From: Syngnathus acus
Lineage: Eukaryota; Chordata; Actinopteri; Syngnathiformes; Syngnathidae
DNA: 64,000 nt
Direction: 5' to 3'
Assembly (NCBI RefSeq): GCF_901709675.1
Contig: NC_051089.1
Location: 8,923,476-8,987,475 of the forward strand
The position numbers were made by a program, and so were the translations under genes. The first letter of the stretch is position 1; each line of letters begins with the position of its first letter. The notes below the pieces were generated by a model. It was not told where the DNA came from. It was given only the letters and a program-made list of their open reading frames with translations, and ran no database searches. Shown in pieces: positions 1 to 13,619 of the stretch.

Positions 1-884
1 AATGTATTACATGCCTGCAATAGCAAATGAAAAAAAAAAAACACTAACCGACTGCAGTAACACGCCTGTTTTTACAGGTGTAAAGTTTCTCTTCCTTGAT
101 AGTTAATAAATATACTGTCAAGTTTATCACACCTCTTTGCTTTTATAGTACATATATGCTCACTAGGAAAATTGGTATGACTATGATATATCTGCACTAC
201 TGTGTACTAATAGTATTTGGTCTGTATTATCATTTTTTATGTTGGCCTGTCATATGAAATGAATAAGGGAAGGAAATTACATTCATAGATTCAGATATTT
301 GAAAGAGTAGAGCGACTGACAGTGAGTAAATGATTCCTTGCAGGAGCGTGATTGAAAGTTGTCTTCCGGACATATAATTTAAAATGATGCTGCCTGACAC
401 GATATATCATTTCTTATCTTTGCATATATGCGTGCATTTAAGGATGCACATATGAATCGCTTGTGAAAGTGAATATCTATGAATAACTAATATGATATAG
501 TATAATTATTTTTATTCCAGCTTGAGTAGTCGTGCAGTGTATTTGGTCCAGTACTGGGCTCGTTGTGGGTTCAACCATGAGGTTAACATAAAGGATTAGC
601 AAGCATGGATGAAAGGTCCCCGTGAATAGATGAATTATGTGTGTGTGTGTAGGTGTACTTGCTATCTCTGCTTGTGTGCTCTGTGCTCCACATTGAGGGA
701 GTGTGCCGGTTAACCAGGCCAACTGGCACGCAGCCCCCTTGGCAGTAGGGCTGGCATTCGGATGCCCATTCAGCTTCCACCACCTGTCTGGTCCCTGGAA
801 GAGTCACCGGGCCCCCGCGGAGAGGGTCTCCTCTGCGGTGGGGAGTGGAGTGCATCCATGTGGGTTGTGTGCACTTTGTGTGTG
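1..884. other. Upstream DNA, no gene seen
   Basis: AT-rich to about 600, then GC-richer (700-880) with a small imperfect hairpin GTGCCGGTT...AACTGGCAC at 702-728. No conserved protein segment in any frame. Confidence 0.6.
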
Positions 885-1700
885 AGATCAAAGTCAAAGT
901 CAAAGTCAAAGTCAGCTTTATTGTCAATCCCTTCATACGTCAAGACACACAAAGAAACCGAAATTCCGTTTCCTCCATCCCACGGTGACGAGACATACAA
1001 GTAGGCGACACAAAACAAAAACAAGTAGGCACAAACCATAAATAATAAATAATAAATAAAATAAAATGAGCGATGAATAAAAACAGACCAATAACCCATT
1101 GAATATGAGGGGCAAAACCGAGCCAGTGAGCATACAGCAAGAACAGGACGCTACGCTGAAAGGGGGAGCGAGTTCAGGATCCTAACAGCCTGGAGTACGA
1201 AGCTGTTGGAAAGTCTGGTGGTGCGGGAGCGCAGGCTCCTGTACCGCCTCCCAGAGGGCAGAAGTTCAAACAAAGGGTGAGCGGGGTGACTCACATCACT
1301 CACAATCTTGGTCGCCTTGCGGGTGAGATGGGAGGTGTAAATGTCCTTCAAGGAGGGGAGAGAAGCACCAATAGTCTTACTAGCCGTTTTCACAATGCGC
1401 TGCAGGGCCTTCAAGTCTTGGTCAGTGCAGCTGCCACCCCAGACAGCAATACAGCTGGAGAGGACGCTCTCAATGGTGCCGCGGTAAAACGTAGTCATGA
1501 CGGCCGGAGGAGTCCCCGCTCGCCTGAGTTTCCGAAGGAAGTACAGGCGGCGCCGGGCCTTCTTCGCCAGCGACGCGGTGTTGGTGGACCAGGAGAGATC
1601 CTCACTGATGTGAGTTGGGCGGCATTTGTAGCCTTTGAGGAGGAGGCGGGCAAGTAAGGGCAATTGGAGCTTCTGGATCTCCAGATCTCCACAACGGGAA
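885..1700 (-). mobile_element. 5'-truncated LINE (L2/Rex1-like, CR1 superfamily), minus strand
   Basis: Read on the minus strand, the end of a reverse transcriptase ORF is followed by a UTR that ends in a polyadenylation-like ACAATAAAG and a short tandem tail, four copies of CTTTGA (about 893-917 on the + strand as TCAAAG). Tandem-repeat tails of this kind are typical of fish L2/Rex1-type LINEs. The 5' side is lost near 1700. No clear target-site duplication was identified. Confidence 0.8.
1151..1663 (-). pseudogene. C-terminal fragment of a LINE reverse transcriptase
   Basis: The 170-codon frame reads HISEDLSWSTNTASLAKKAR, RRLYFLRKLRRAGTPP, TTFYRGTIESVLSSCIAVWG, LPSGRRYRSLRSRTTRLSNS. This is the thumb and C-terminal region of many fish non-LTR retrotransposon proteins. 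The catalytic palm (YADD region) is absent because the copy is 5' truncated, and the first 14 or so residues do not fit the usual LG(V)HI lead-in. It cannot be an active protein. The frame itself is still open, suggesting a fairly young copy. Confidence 0.8.
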
Positions 1701-1854
1701 GAAACAGTCAGAGTGGGACAACCGTGGGGCTAATGTGTCTCTCTTTCCCTCAGTCCATCTGTTTGCCTGTCCATCTGGATTCTCAATTATTATATTTTAA
1801 CTGCCTATTTGCCTTCAGGAGTTCACATTACTAATGTACTGTATGCTGTTTATT

Positions 1855-2000
1855 ACGGCCGGGCGGACTGATGGATAGACAGATGGAAGGATGGATACAA
1901 TAGATGTTTACAATTGATGGATAAATTCAATGGATAAATTTGATGGATGCAATCGATGGATAGACAAATTAATAGACAAATGGATAGATAGATATTCAGT
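1855..2000. repeat. Degenerate GATG/GATA microsatellite
   Basis: Interrupted GATGGATAGACA-type tetranucleotides, for instance GGATGGATAC, GATGGATAAATT and GGATAGATAGATA. No protein or known element attached. Confidence 0.7.
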
Positions 2001-2580
2001 GTGTGCGCCACTGGCCTCAGAGTGTTTTGCTTGAGAGACCCTCTAGTCCAGAAATGCTGCATGTTTAACACATTAGTTCATTAACCTCCCCATTTAGCGT
2101 TCTATATTCGTACCTTCAATAAAGTGAAGGGAAGGCTGGCCGTTTTCAGGAGTCGTGGCTTTTCTGAAAACCCCGGTGCTCCCTTTTGACGAGGGATTGT
2201 GTGAACATTAAGGATTAATAATTTAGCAACTGCAAAGAGTGCTTCTGATTAAATAATGAAAAAGCTCAGCGCTGATGATCAAGCTTGGGCGAACAAGTGA
2301 GCGTATATGCGCTTGCATGACAAGAGGTTTTATCCAGTCACATGCCCGCTTGCACTGCGATGGCACCCCACCACATGACTCCAATCAAGGGCGAGCTCCA
2401 GCACCGAGGCATGACAAGAAAAGAGTCATTATAAAGGCAGAGAGAGCTGCCGTGTCCTTGTGCACTTGCTGGGAACACCAAGATGCAATCAACAAGGACA
2501 ATCAGGCAAGTGAGAGAAACCACTTTTCATAAGTGTTTTATTTCTGGCTCAAACATCAAATCTGATTGCTCATTCCTCAG

Positions 2581-3038
<458 letters not shown>

Positions 3039-6000
3039 CGATGACAACCTGATACAGAGCATGTGGGAAAACATCAATGGTTGGAGAGAGCTGAGCAGTA
3101 ACATACTCCAAGCGATCGCAGGCCAAATTCTTAGATTGTTGTAGCTTTTATTACACCGGTCCTAAAATTTTATGGCACACCTCATTGAAGGCCCATTTGC
3201 AGTCCTAAATTGCTTATGTCAGTCATGGTTCAGGTGCATGGCAGAATTTCCTCAATAGAAGGGTGAAGGGCCAAAGGTCATTCAAGCCTGTTGCTGTCTG
3301 TAGGTCGTCAATGTTACTAGTGGCAGCAGTCTTTGAGCCTCTAGCTTGACCTTTGAACGGCACCTCTGAGGTCATAGCTGGAAGCGGCAGGCAGTCACCC
3401 CAGCGAGACCTTCGATGCCACCCGGTCAACATGAGGTTAAAAGTCAAAGGTCTCTATCTGCTCATGTTTTTTTGATTAGCTAGAAATCACTGACATTATT
3501 GCGCATCACTCAGCACCTCCTCTCTGAATGTAGCAGCACAGTCAAATGTTATTGTAATAAAGAATGGGTTTGTTTGTGTTGGGAGCCAAAGGAGTGTATT
3601 GTGGTCTGGGCCTTCTTCCTATCATGCAAACCATTCTTTATTTTTCATCCGAGACTCCTAATATCTGAAAGCACTGCTCTCTACTATTTGTTATACATGG
3701 CCAAGACCTTGAGCACTCATCAATAACCCCCTGCCCAACTACACATGTTTGTGTGTATTGAAAATGTCATTGTACTCAACGCCTCTCGAAGATTTTCTAT
3801 CAATACCTCACTCAAGTACTATACCCATATGTAGTTGGCATGGTAACACTATTTGAAATGACCCTAATATTGTATTCATTGCAACGCAAAGGTTCAAAGG
3901 CTCAAGTAACATTCGAACTCTCAAAGGGCTGCTATCTGGGAATTGTGGGAGACTCTTAAACCACATTTTAGGTCAACTATCAGCAGTATGGCAGCCTAAT
4001 AACAATTTGAATAAATAGCAATTTGAGCAATACAATTTCAAAAAGAAAGAAAGAAAAAAACTGCTTTCATGACAAAATAGCTTTATGTAACTGTTGCATT
4101 TTAGTCGCATTTGTTACTCGATGTGGGTAATTCCTGCTGGTCCAGGATGAAATAATAAAGCCAAAAATAATTATCTGTGTCAAAAAGCCCTTGTGCTGAC
4201 TGACTAACACATCATATGCACTCCATGTGCAAATGGATTGGGTATCATGTAACGCGGGTAGCAAAGAGAAAGTAATAAGTCGTCCCTTTCTGTTCTGATA
4301 ATAAGGTGACAGTTTGTACAGGATAATTTCTGGATGAGAGCCTTTTTTGCAGCTATCCTACACACGTTATTTTGCCTGCTCAATCTCAGTGTGTATGTGG
4401 TGGGTATCATTTGCAATCAAATTTCTTTCTGTACATTGGAATACTGTATTAATTTCTACTCCAACCAAATTAAGTTAGTCAGACTCTTGGAACAGATTGT
4501 GTTCTATTCCAAAGGACCACTATAGTTGGCTGCTTTTGCTTTGTCCCCACCACTATCTCCCTTTGTCTAGCATCCATGTGTATATCTTGGTTGCCTTTCT
4601 GGCCTGTGGCTTGTCTTCCCGCTTCGTCTCCTCTTTCATTTTCTCCCAACAAGCCCCCTGCCCTCTGTCGCTGCAGCTCAGACAAGATTATCCCGCCGTT
4701 ATTCCACCTTAACGTTCTGCCTCGCACTTACGGCGGCCCTCAGGCGTGACCCCGAAGGCGACAAGAAATGGGCATTTGCAACCCTCACTCCTCTTCATCT
4801 CCCACGTTCCCTGCGTGCGTCGCTGCTCCCTACAAGCGGGAGCACTTAGGACAGGTCACAGATCATTTGGAGCACCTTGAGTGTACTGACGCAATTATTC
4901 TTCCCTCCGCTCACCTCCAGTGCCCCCTACTCTCCGATCTCTGCTTTGAGTGAAAGCCCCTCTGCACGATCGAGCCGGCTCACCTCACACGGAGGCAGTC
5001 GCTGGCGGTGTCGAGCCTGCAGCACTCATCTCATCTCTCCGTCTGCCGTGTGACAGCCTCGGGATCATCCGTGTCTGGCTTATCTGCAACGTGGCCATCA
5101 GCTGCATCAGGGTTCCACCGTGTTTGTTATCTATCCAAACAGAGAAAGCGGGAAGCCAGCTCACGTTGGCTCCTGGAATAAGGCGATCCATCCGTCATCC
5201 ATCTCCCTGTTATGTTCCCTTCATTGCAGTCCCTCTTGTCCTCGCTGTAGGCCCGACACACACAAATACCCATTGGTGTGTGTGTGTATGATTTATGGCA
5301 ACTATACAGTCTTCAGCAGGCACTATTAATCCATTTAGTGATGTCACAGAAAGGAGTGCGAATCAAAGAGTTGTGGCACTGAATCATGACTGCCATCCAG
5401 TGTGATATTTTATCACACACATGTGCATGATAGCCTCGCATCGTAATTGAGGATGCAATCAATACGTGTGGTGTAAATCCTGCCAATGTAGTCACCCCTA
5501 AAAGTGTGCTTCTCTCGCCCATCGATTCCTCTGTTTTGTTTACTTTGACAGGGAATCTATCGCTCACACTCACACGTGAACACAAATCACCTGCCTCACG
5601 CAGTGAGATGGCACCACAGCGCACATTAGACCCACTTCAGAGGTTGCCAGTAATAGTCTGTGAGATTGATGAGGCTAATTTTTGTTCTAAAATCATCCCA
5701 AAACAGACGAGACTCCATTTTATCGTATTTCGCTCTTAGCCCACGAGCATCTCAAGGTGCTATGGTGCTATCTTGAGTCCCTCCCCCCAAAAAGCATTTT
5801 GCAAATCAAGCATGCATTTCAAACATCATCTAAATTCATAACAAAAAGGACAAAACTGGCAAAATGTGAAAGTATATCTGTTCCTAATACAGGAATAAAA
5901 TGAAGGCTATGTATTCTATTATTGAGATCACTGTCGATTTAAGATACTAGTACAGAAATAGGCTTTCCTAGTAATGTTCCTCCCTTTCTTCTTTCCTTCA

Positions 6001-9000
6001 AGATCCAGGTCAGCTTCCCTGAAATGGTCACATGCCATTACGTTTGACATTTTCAACACCAAACGTTTATCGGAAGAAGCAAATGTGAACTATGAAGATA
6101 ATTGTGTCTCTCTGTGAGCTTTTTGTCAGGCTGATATCAAACAACTAACCACTGTGTTTAAATATCCTTCTAGCTTTTACACAATTTATCCATTTTGGTA
6201 GACAGCCGCATTTGTGCTCGGCGTAATAACTGGCGCAGCTGCATTTTCGTGTCAGACCTGCATTGGGCCTCACTGGACGTTTCAGCAGCACCGAGGTTGT
6301 TTTTCATTACACTTTCTCGATTCATCTGACAATTTGTTGACACAAAGTAGACTAGAAATTAGACCAGCTAAAGCTACTCTAACCACATGCAGACACACAA
6401 TTGTGATTTCACAACCATGTTTTATACCACTTGCCCTCATTTGGGTCGTGGGTGAGCTGGGCCAGTTCCCACAGTGAGCAGGTTCTAACTGAACCATTGT
6501 TGCAGCACCCTTTGAAGTCATCCCAGTTTCCCAACAGCCCTTTGCTCTTCTTCCTCCATTCATCCTGTCCTCACACCATCGGGCCAAGGCCAGAGCCCCT
6601 TTGGCCTCGCTCGCATCCAAATGATCCAGACACATGTAGCATCACAAACTGGACAATGCCCACGTTCAAAAGCATACATTAGCATTCCTGCCTGAAATAA
6701 ATGTCTGCACACTAAGCTGATTTTAAGATGGAATGTTGTGTTTGATGTGTCGAATCTCAGGAAGAGGTTTATTCACGTTTTGTGTTATACTGAAATGATG
6801 CAAATCGAGCGTTTATCCACAGTGAGCTCAGAATTATACGGCTGCTGAACAGATTTATGTGTGGAAAAAGCAGAGAAAAAGGAAGGATTCTTGAAAGGCA
6901 CTTTAGTCTTTGTGCCGGAGGACTGAGACACTCTGTACGATGAATAGTCGTGATGTCAGGTGATTTCAACGGGGGGGAAACGTAAATAACCATAACTGTA
7001 GCAATTTGTGCCTTTAAACCACTCTGAGATCTTGTGAGTAAGTTGTGACACTTTAAAGCACCTGGAAGACATGATTTTTTTTTTTTTTACGTCATCACTA
7101 ACCCTTTCATTTTTCAAGTGTCCTTTACTTTAAAGTTACTGTGCTAAATACTCAGCAATGAGAATTGTATTGTATTGTTTTCAAACAAACAAAAAATGTG
7201 AGCAAAAAAAAGGAGTTCAGGATTTCATTAAATGTTTTGTGCTAAAAGTCAGTAAACTTACACCAAGGTTCTGATGTACAGTATGATATCAGATTTGCTA
7301 AATTCTCTTCAATGGCCATCTCTGGCACAACATCACCATATTTTTGTATCTTTTCTTTTACATTTTAGAGTTTTTAACATCTATTTAAACTCGCGTGGCA
7401 GTTAAAATGATATTCACAAATACATCAACGCTGCCTGTGCATACGGTTATCAAAGGTTCTATGATGGTCTTAATTTACCCATAGATGAGTGAACGAGGAA
7501 AAACAGGGACCCCCAAAAAAAATCCCTTTCTTCATTTTCTTACTGCACGTATAATTGAAATTCACATCAACTGTTGTTGGTCTATATCAAGATGGCTCGT
7601 CTTTTCCGACCTTGCCCCCACCGCTCGCCCTTCTCCGCTCCCTTAGCATTCCAAACACAGGCACATCACGCAACGAGGAAATAACTTTCACGCCACAGTA
7701 ATTTGCTTTTATCTCTACAGCGGCAGATGCGGAATGAGGAAATAATACATTCAAAAATCTATTCTCAACTAGCTTGTGTGTGTGGATGTGCAGGTCTGCT
7801 TGTGCGAATCTTGAGCATATATGTAAAGTAGCCGCGTTCTTCTTTGGAAAAATATCACTCAGTTTCAATAACCTACCTAAATCTAAATCACACTCACATT
7901 AACACCTGTGGACTATTTTGAGTCCTTCTTTTATCTGCATTGAATGTTTTTGGAATGTGTGAAGAATCCAGAGTTCCTGTCCCAAACACCGTTTCACCAA
8001 AGGCTATTCATAAGGCCAGGATCCCAAGAAAGGTCATTTTCAAAGTCTAAATTTGTGTTTTGTTATTTAGCAACGTATTCTTCGGCCAAGCAGGTGAAAA
8101 ACGCATTATGTCACCACGAGAGAAGGAGAAGAGTATGAAAATGAGTAAAAAAAAAAAAGCAAGAGGATTTGGAAAGGAAACTGGAGAAGCATATTTTAGT
8201 TTTATCGATAGGCATTGTTCTAAAATGGCTGCCATTGCCCACTCCAGGCTTTTGGCTGCAGCTAGACTAAAATTTAGCAAGCTAAACCCGGAATAATGCA
8301 ATGGCCAGGCCAATGTGGAGAAGAAGAGTATTACCAGCAGATTAGCACCAGCAAAAGGATTCATTCGTACAAATACACTGGGCATGTTACAGAGAGAAAG
8401 TCGCCTATTGGATTGCAAGGATTATGGATTGATCCCACGTGATGTGTGCGCGTCGCTCGCACTGCTCGAGTACTGCCGGCAGTTGTGAATTTGTGTGCAT
8501 TCATTCAGAAGACTATTTCAGAGGTCAGAGGTCAATTGTGTTGTTTAACAATCTGTGTTACAGACTCAAAGGTCAGGATGAAGGCGCAATGATTTTTCCA
8601 CTCCAATCTCTTCACACCATACCTTGTTGGGCCTTGCTCTGAGCACTAGAAAATAGCCATTTCTTCCTCCCATCTTCACTTGAATATATTCTCGAATATC
8701 CAATCTTATCTGGCTCTCGCTGGCTCGCTTCTTCCTGGCGCCCTTCCTCCACACAGAATTTGCTAAGATGACAGGAAGGTGTTTTTCCTTTGTTGGCAAG
8801 CTGCTTGCATATTCTCCCCTCTGTTGACAGGTAAAAGACATGAAAGACACTAAAAGAGCGAGCATGATGGAATCCTCTGGAGGAAGGGGAGGCAGCGCAA
8901 GGGGGGAGGATAAAGATAAGGTGCTAAAGGTAAAGCATTCAGTGATAGTGAGGGGGATGGGTTGAGTCACGGGGGGGTGGGGGGTATTCGACAGTCCGTG

Positions 9001-9059
9001 ACCTCGGTTAAGTCTCTTGGACGGCGTGCTGATGCGTGAAACCTGAGCACACGCAGCAT
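3039..9059. other. Intergenic or upstream DNA, no gene seen
   Basis: Unique-looking mixed sequence with short homopolymers (T at 7075-7088) and small CA/GT runs. Open frames of 60-120 codons show no family similarity, no repeated domain and no splice-consistent partners. Confidence 0.6.
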
Positions 9060-9960
9060 CAGCACGCCTCACTTACTGAACACAGCAGAAGCCTGACAGA
9101 GGGCAAAGCACATACACACACACACGCACGAGTCTTGCACTTCTCCTGGCATGTTTACTCCCTTTGACACACACACGCAACTTGGTCAAGCTCGCCACCG
9201 AGCAGAGAAGGTCAGATCGGGCCTTGCAGCGTGGCCTCGGGTCCTGGCGCTCGACGACCCCTGAGCTGCTCTTCGCCGCCTTTGTATGTGCGTGAGTGCG
9301 TGCGTGCGGCGCAGCGTGTGCATTCGATTGGCACCCGGCCAGGACAGCGCTTGGTTTGCTGCCTCGCGCGGTCGTATGATTCACAACACGCCTCGGGCAG
9401 GTCAGACTATAATCCAACGCGCTCGCTTGCTCTCTCTCGCCTCCTCCCGCTGCTTGTGTGTGAGTGGACGGCGCAAACCACCTCTGTCCAATCAGCGGAG
9501 TTAATTGAGACAAACGAGCCAATGAGGGAATGTCACGGAGTCAAGTGGAAAACATTGCCAGCAGCTCTTTGTGTGCTACACTACACAGGGTTTATGCAAG
9601 GATTCAGCAAATTAAATATTAAGATACTGTTCTTGTGTTGGTGCGCGCGTGCGTGTGTGTAAGTGCCTGCCTCTTGGTGAGTCGTGGCTGTAAAGCAGGA
9701 TTCTCCCGGTGCGTCTCGTCTGCACGTTTGCATGTATTCACCTGCACCTTCGAGCGAGCGCACACACACACACATGCACGCGTGCACACACATTTATTAA
9801 TCAAATAAGCAGTGCTTTTAATGAGGCCCTCCCTCCCACTTTGCGCTCTCTGTGCTCGACCTCTGTGCATTCGTGCACTTGTCTCCTAACAACGGGGCTC
9901 GGCGAGAGGCGGCAAATCTTGCGCGTTTTGATACGGCGACGGATGAAGGGTTAGGAGATG
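9060..9960. promoter_or_regulatory. CpG-rich block with paired CCAAT boxes
   Basis: CpG dinucleotides are clearly denser here (especially 9180-9480) than in the flanks. Two same-strand CCAAT boxes lie at 9488-9492 and 9519-9523, 31 bp apart, a spacing seen in NF-Y-driven promoters. An AT-rich TATAAAAA-like string follows near 9980. No coding exon was found next to it. It may be an upstream gse1 promoter, a promoter of an unseen noncoding transcript, or an enhancer. Confidence 0.35.
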
Positions 9961-12900
9961 CAGGTAAGAGAGCTGAGTGACTATAAAAAGCCTCATCAGA
10001 GCCAAGAAGTGTGGCGTTGATGTGTTCCCTCGGCTCGAGAGTGGCGATGCTTGTGTTGTCAATGCTTGAAAGCAGGTGCGCCACGAGGCATTCGGGGAGG
10101 GTTGTTATTTGACGGCACATCAGTTTGTCAGCTCTGGCCAGCCCCCCCCCCCCTACTTGGAAGTGTGTGTGCGCACGTGTGTGTCAGCCACAATAACGTC
10201 TCACAGACATTTAAAAGGGAAATCCATTCTGAATCAGGTGTGACAGCAGTGGAGCGAGCAGGCGGGGAGGGGAGAGTGCAGGCTTGATTCGTGAATATTA
10301 AAACCGTGACTCAAAGCACAACATGCGGCTCCTGAAGATGCCATTAAGAGAAACTCGGTGGAATATTTTCACACTTCAGACCTCATCAATTTTAATGAGT
10401 TTATGGACATAGATGTCTGTCAGTTTCAATGTGTCAGCAAGTACGAGGCAGAATGCAATACCTGTAGCTTCCAAAACTGACTCATAATCACGAGAGGGGA
10501 TGTGTGTGTGCGTGTGTGTGTGTGTGTGTGTGCGTGTGTGTGCCCGTGTGTGCGTGTGATCAGCGTGAGGAGCATGTCTGATATGCTTTAAATAAGTGTG
10601 ACTGCTTGAAGAAAATAATTACAAAGAGGTGTGTGAAGCCGTAATGTCACTACGGGACGATAATGGCGAGAAGAGCAGGTGGTTGGCTTCCTGTCAGTGA
10701 TGAAACGTTTTGTGTCACACTCACCCTGATGTGACCTTTTCTTTTAAATAGAAGGAGGGGCCTCCGGAATTCCTAAAGCTAATTAATTTACTGAGTACAC
10801 ACCTAGGTTTGTTTTGGAAGTGAAGCAGGCTCGCCCTACGCTAAGTGCCATTGTGAAGCTCCAGAATTAGTAAGTAAATCTGAAAATGGTGGCCTTAATA
10901 AGATGGTCATTTTAGTTTTAGTCCACCACTGAAATATTTCTGTACCGTATATTTCTACACATATGGTATAACATGGAATCTCCCGGCTTCTTTTCTTTGC
11001 TATCCTCCTCCACATGGCTGTTGCTCATTTCACTTCACAGATGCGTGTTCGAATGGACACACACATTGCTACGATACTGATGATGGCGTGCGGTGCAAAG
11101 TGAGGCCACGCTTTTGGATGATGTTGCAAAGAAATATGAAAGTAGATGTGGATTGCATGAGGTGCCGAGTGCATTGTGTACAGGATGAATATGAATATAA
11201 AGCATTTGGGTTTTTTTTGTGGTAAAGCTTAATTTTATATTCCACAGAGCATGTTGGTATCATTTGCCATGTTGGAAACAGGAGTGTGCATGTATGCATG
11301 TGCCAACTTGTGCACGGTGCTCAGCTGGTCGGGCAAAAGTAGTGTAATTGCAGTGCTATTGCTGCCGTGCCTGATGGGTAATGGCACATTTGCAAATTAA
11401 TTCTCAGTGCTGGGCTGTGATTAGCATACGGATGGAAACCTCACACAAACACGCACATGCACAAATTCTTCACCTTCCTTGTGTGAGGTCAGATTTGATG
11501 AAACACTAAAGCAGGTGTGAGTCTTGACCAACAAAGTTATTATTTCTTGTCACATTTTTTGTCATGTTTTATTAACTACAAAATAGCACAATGTGATGGA
11601 GAATCAAATGATTGTTAGTGTGGTTGTTGGTTGCAGTGCTATATTTTAAACATTATTATTATTATTAGAACATTATCCCATCAAGTAAAATAGGGGAGTA
11701 TGCAGACACTATGATTTCTGAGGAATGTTTGACTCTGTGTTTTGTTAATCTGACACGCGTCTCTCTGTTTTTGGCTGACTCTTCTCTCTGTTTGCCCTTT
11801 TTTTCTACTCTTCTCTGTCCTCTCCCTGTTGTTTTCTGATTATAGTGTTTTCAGATACACAGCCTCTGCTTTGGTCCTCCGGGAGCTTTTATAGTCTCTG
11901 AGAGAGAGAGAGAGAGGGAGAAAGAGAGGGAGGGAGATTCAATGTGCATGTCTGTGTGCATAGAAATCCTTCTGTATTTCTTTACCTGCATATTGATAAC
12001 AAGGGATTTGCTAAGAACAAGAAAATTATGCATGTCCACTCCTATCACTGGTTATTTAGACAGGGGGAAATAAATAAGCATCATTAGTAAAGGTAATGAA
12101 GTTAAAAAGCAACAGAAGGCAAAAAAGTCACCAATCCAAAATTTCTAATTATGTTTTAAAGTGGATAACCATGTATCATAATGAGAAACCTGCCCTAATT
12201 TTTCCCCTTGAGCAGAGCCATGCTCGATTCTACAAAGCGGCACATACAACTCAAACCATCTTCACAAGGGAAATTCCTGGAATGGTCTAAGACTGCAAAA
12301 CCCCAGGAGACAGTCAAGTGATCCAACAGCAGTCATAAAATTTGGCTTTTAATGGCATGACATTTACATGTAGTGAGATAGGCAGGAAGGCAGGCAGATG
12401 GCAAATATGAACCCTGACAGTTGTTGGATTCTCATTTTGTGGCCGTTTATCGGGTGTTTTTATTTAGTGAATGTAGAGCCATTATTCGTTTTTTCTTTGC
12501 TGAAGTCACAAGGCCAGGGTCTCAAGAAAAGCATATCAGAGTTTTAACTGAGCCACAATGTTTTTCTTTTCTAAACCTCAACAAGTTTATTTTGGTCATA
12601 TACAGATATTGTATGAATTTTACGCCAATACTGAGTGTGACACTAGTTTCATATAGTATGTGCTTTTTGTGTCCGGCTTGAAAGCCCCAAGGACACATTG
12701 GATTCATAATTGTGCATCACTTGAGAGTTTTTGAGTGCATATGATTTTCTAGCTGGGTTGACTGAGCTGACACATCTCCTGACTACGGCCATGTACTTGT
12801 CTTAATTAAACAGCTATTGATTTCCTGTCTTTGTATTAATAAAAGGGCTGTGTTCCCAGAAAGTACACCACCCACCTCCCTTTGTTTAATCTATACATGG

Positions 12901-13619
12901 CTTCCTTCAAGCAGCACCCCCCCCCAAAAAAAACACACCACCCACTACCACCATGAGAGACTTCTTGTCTTTTGCCTTCCGTGTGCGCACTAATTCTCGC
13001 TCCGATTGTTACATGGCGTGCTTTCGTGCCATTCGGATCTTCCTAAAGGCATAGGACCCCCTTAGTCCACCTCCCCTCCTCCACCCCTTCCTTGTCTTTC
13101 TCCCCCACGAAGCGTTTCATCGAGTGGGCTTGAGAGCAAATCAACCCCAGGGCAAATTGTCCTTGGAGACCATCTCCTTGCACTGCCCTCCATTTTTCCC
13201 CTCTCCTTCCCTTTTCTTCTTTTTTTTTTTTTTGCCCTTCCTGCTGATTTGGAGTTTGGCATAGCAGATAGTAACTAACTCCTCACTTTTGGGTCACACC
13301 ATTCCAGTCAGGACAGAACATAATACCTGCATATTTCACTCAAAGTGTGTGAGTTGCCTATGTTAAAGAGAGAAGAAAAAGAGGGTAAAAGGAGTCGGGG
13401 CGATGAACAGTCTGTGCAACACGAGCCAAGTCTCCTGGACTGACACATAAGTGCACCCACACACTCTTGGACCACGAAAGACAGAGGCGGAGATCTTCTC
13501 TTTGCCATTTTCGAACATATCTGCTTCATTGTGCGCTTGGTGTTGGATGCCGCTTTCCTGCACTGTCTGTTACAGTGCGAACAGATGCTCCCTTGATAGT
13601 CGGCGCCCCCTCGCTGTCA
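9961..13619. other. Upstream DNA between CpG block and first exon, no gene seen
   Basis: Contains the GT run at 10499, a GA run (11898-11935) and poly-T tracts (13220-13233). No coding exon recognised. Confidence 0.55.
10499..10558. repeat. (GT)n microsatellite with GC interruptions
   Basis: About 30 dinucleotide units of GT with occasional CGTG and CCGTG interruptions. Confidence 0.9.

Noticed and set aside
702-728. Hairpin GTGCCGGTT...AACTGGCAC as a regulatory site or tRNA-like element
   Set aside because: Nine-base imperfect stem only; no box A/B spacing or conserved loop.
8566-9072. 168-codon minus-strand frame at the edge of the CpG block
   Set aside because: No conserved segment and no splice signals that would link it to other exons. 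Likely a chance frame in GC-rich DNA.
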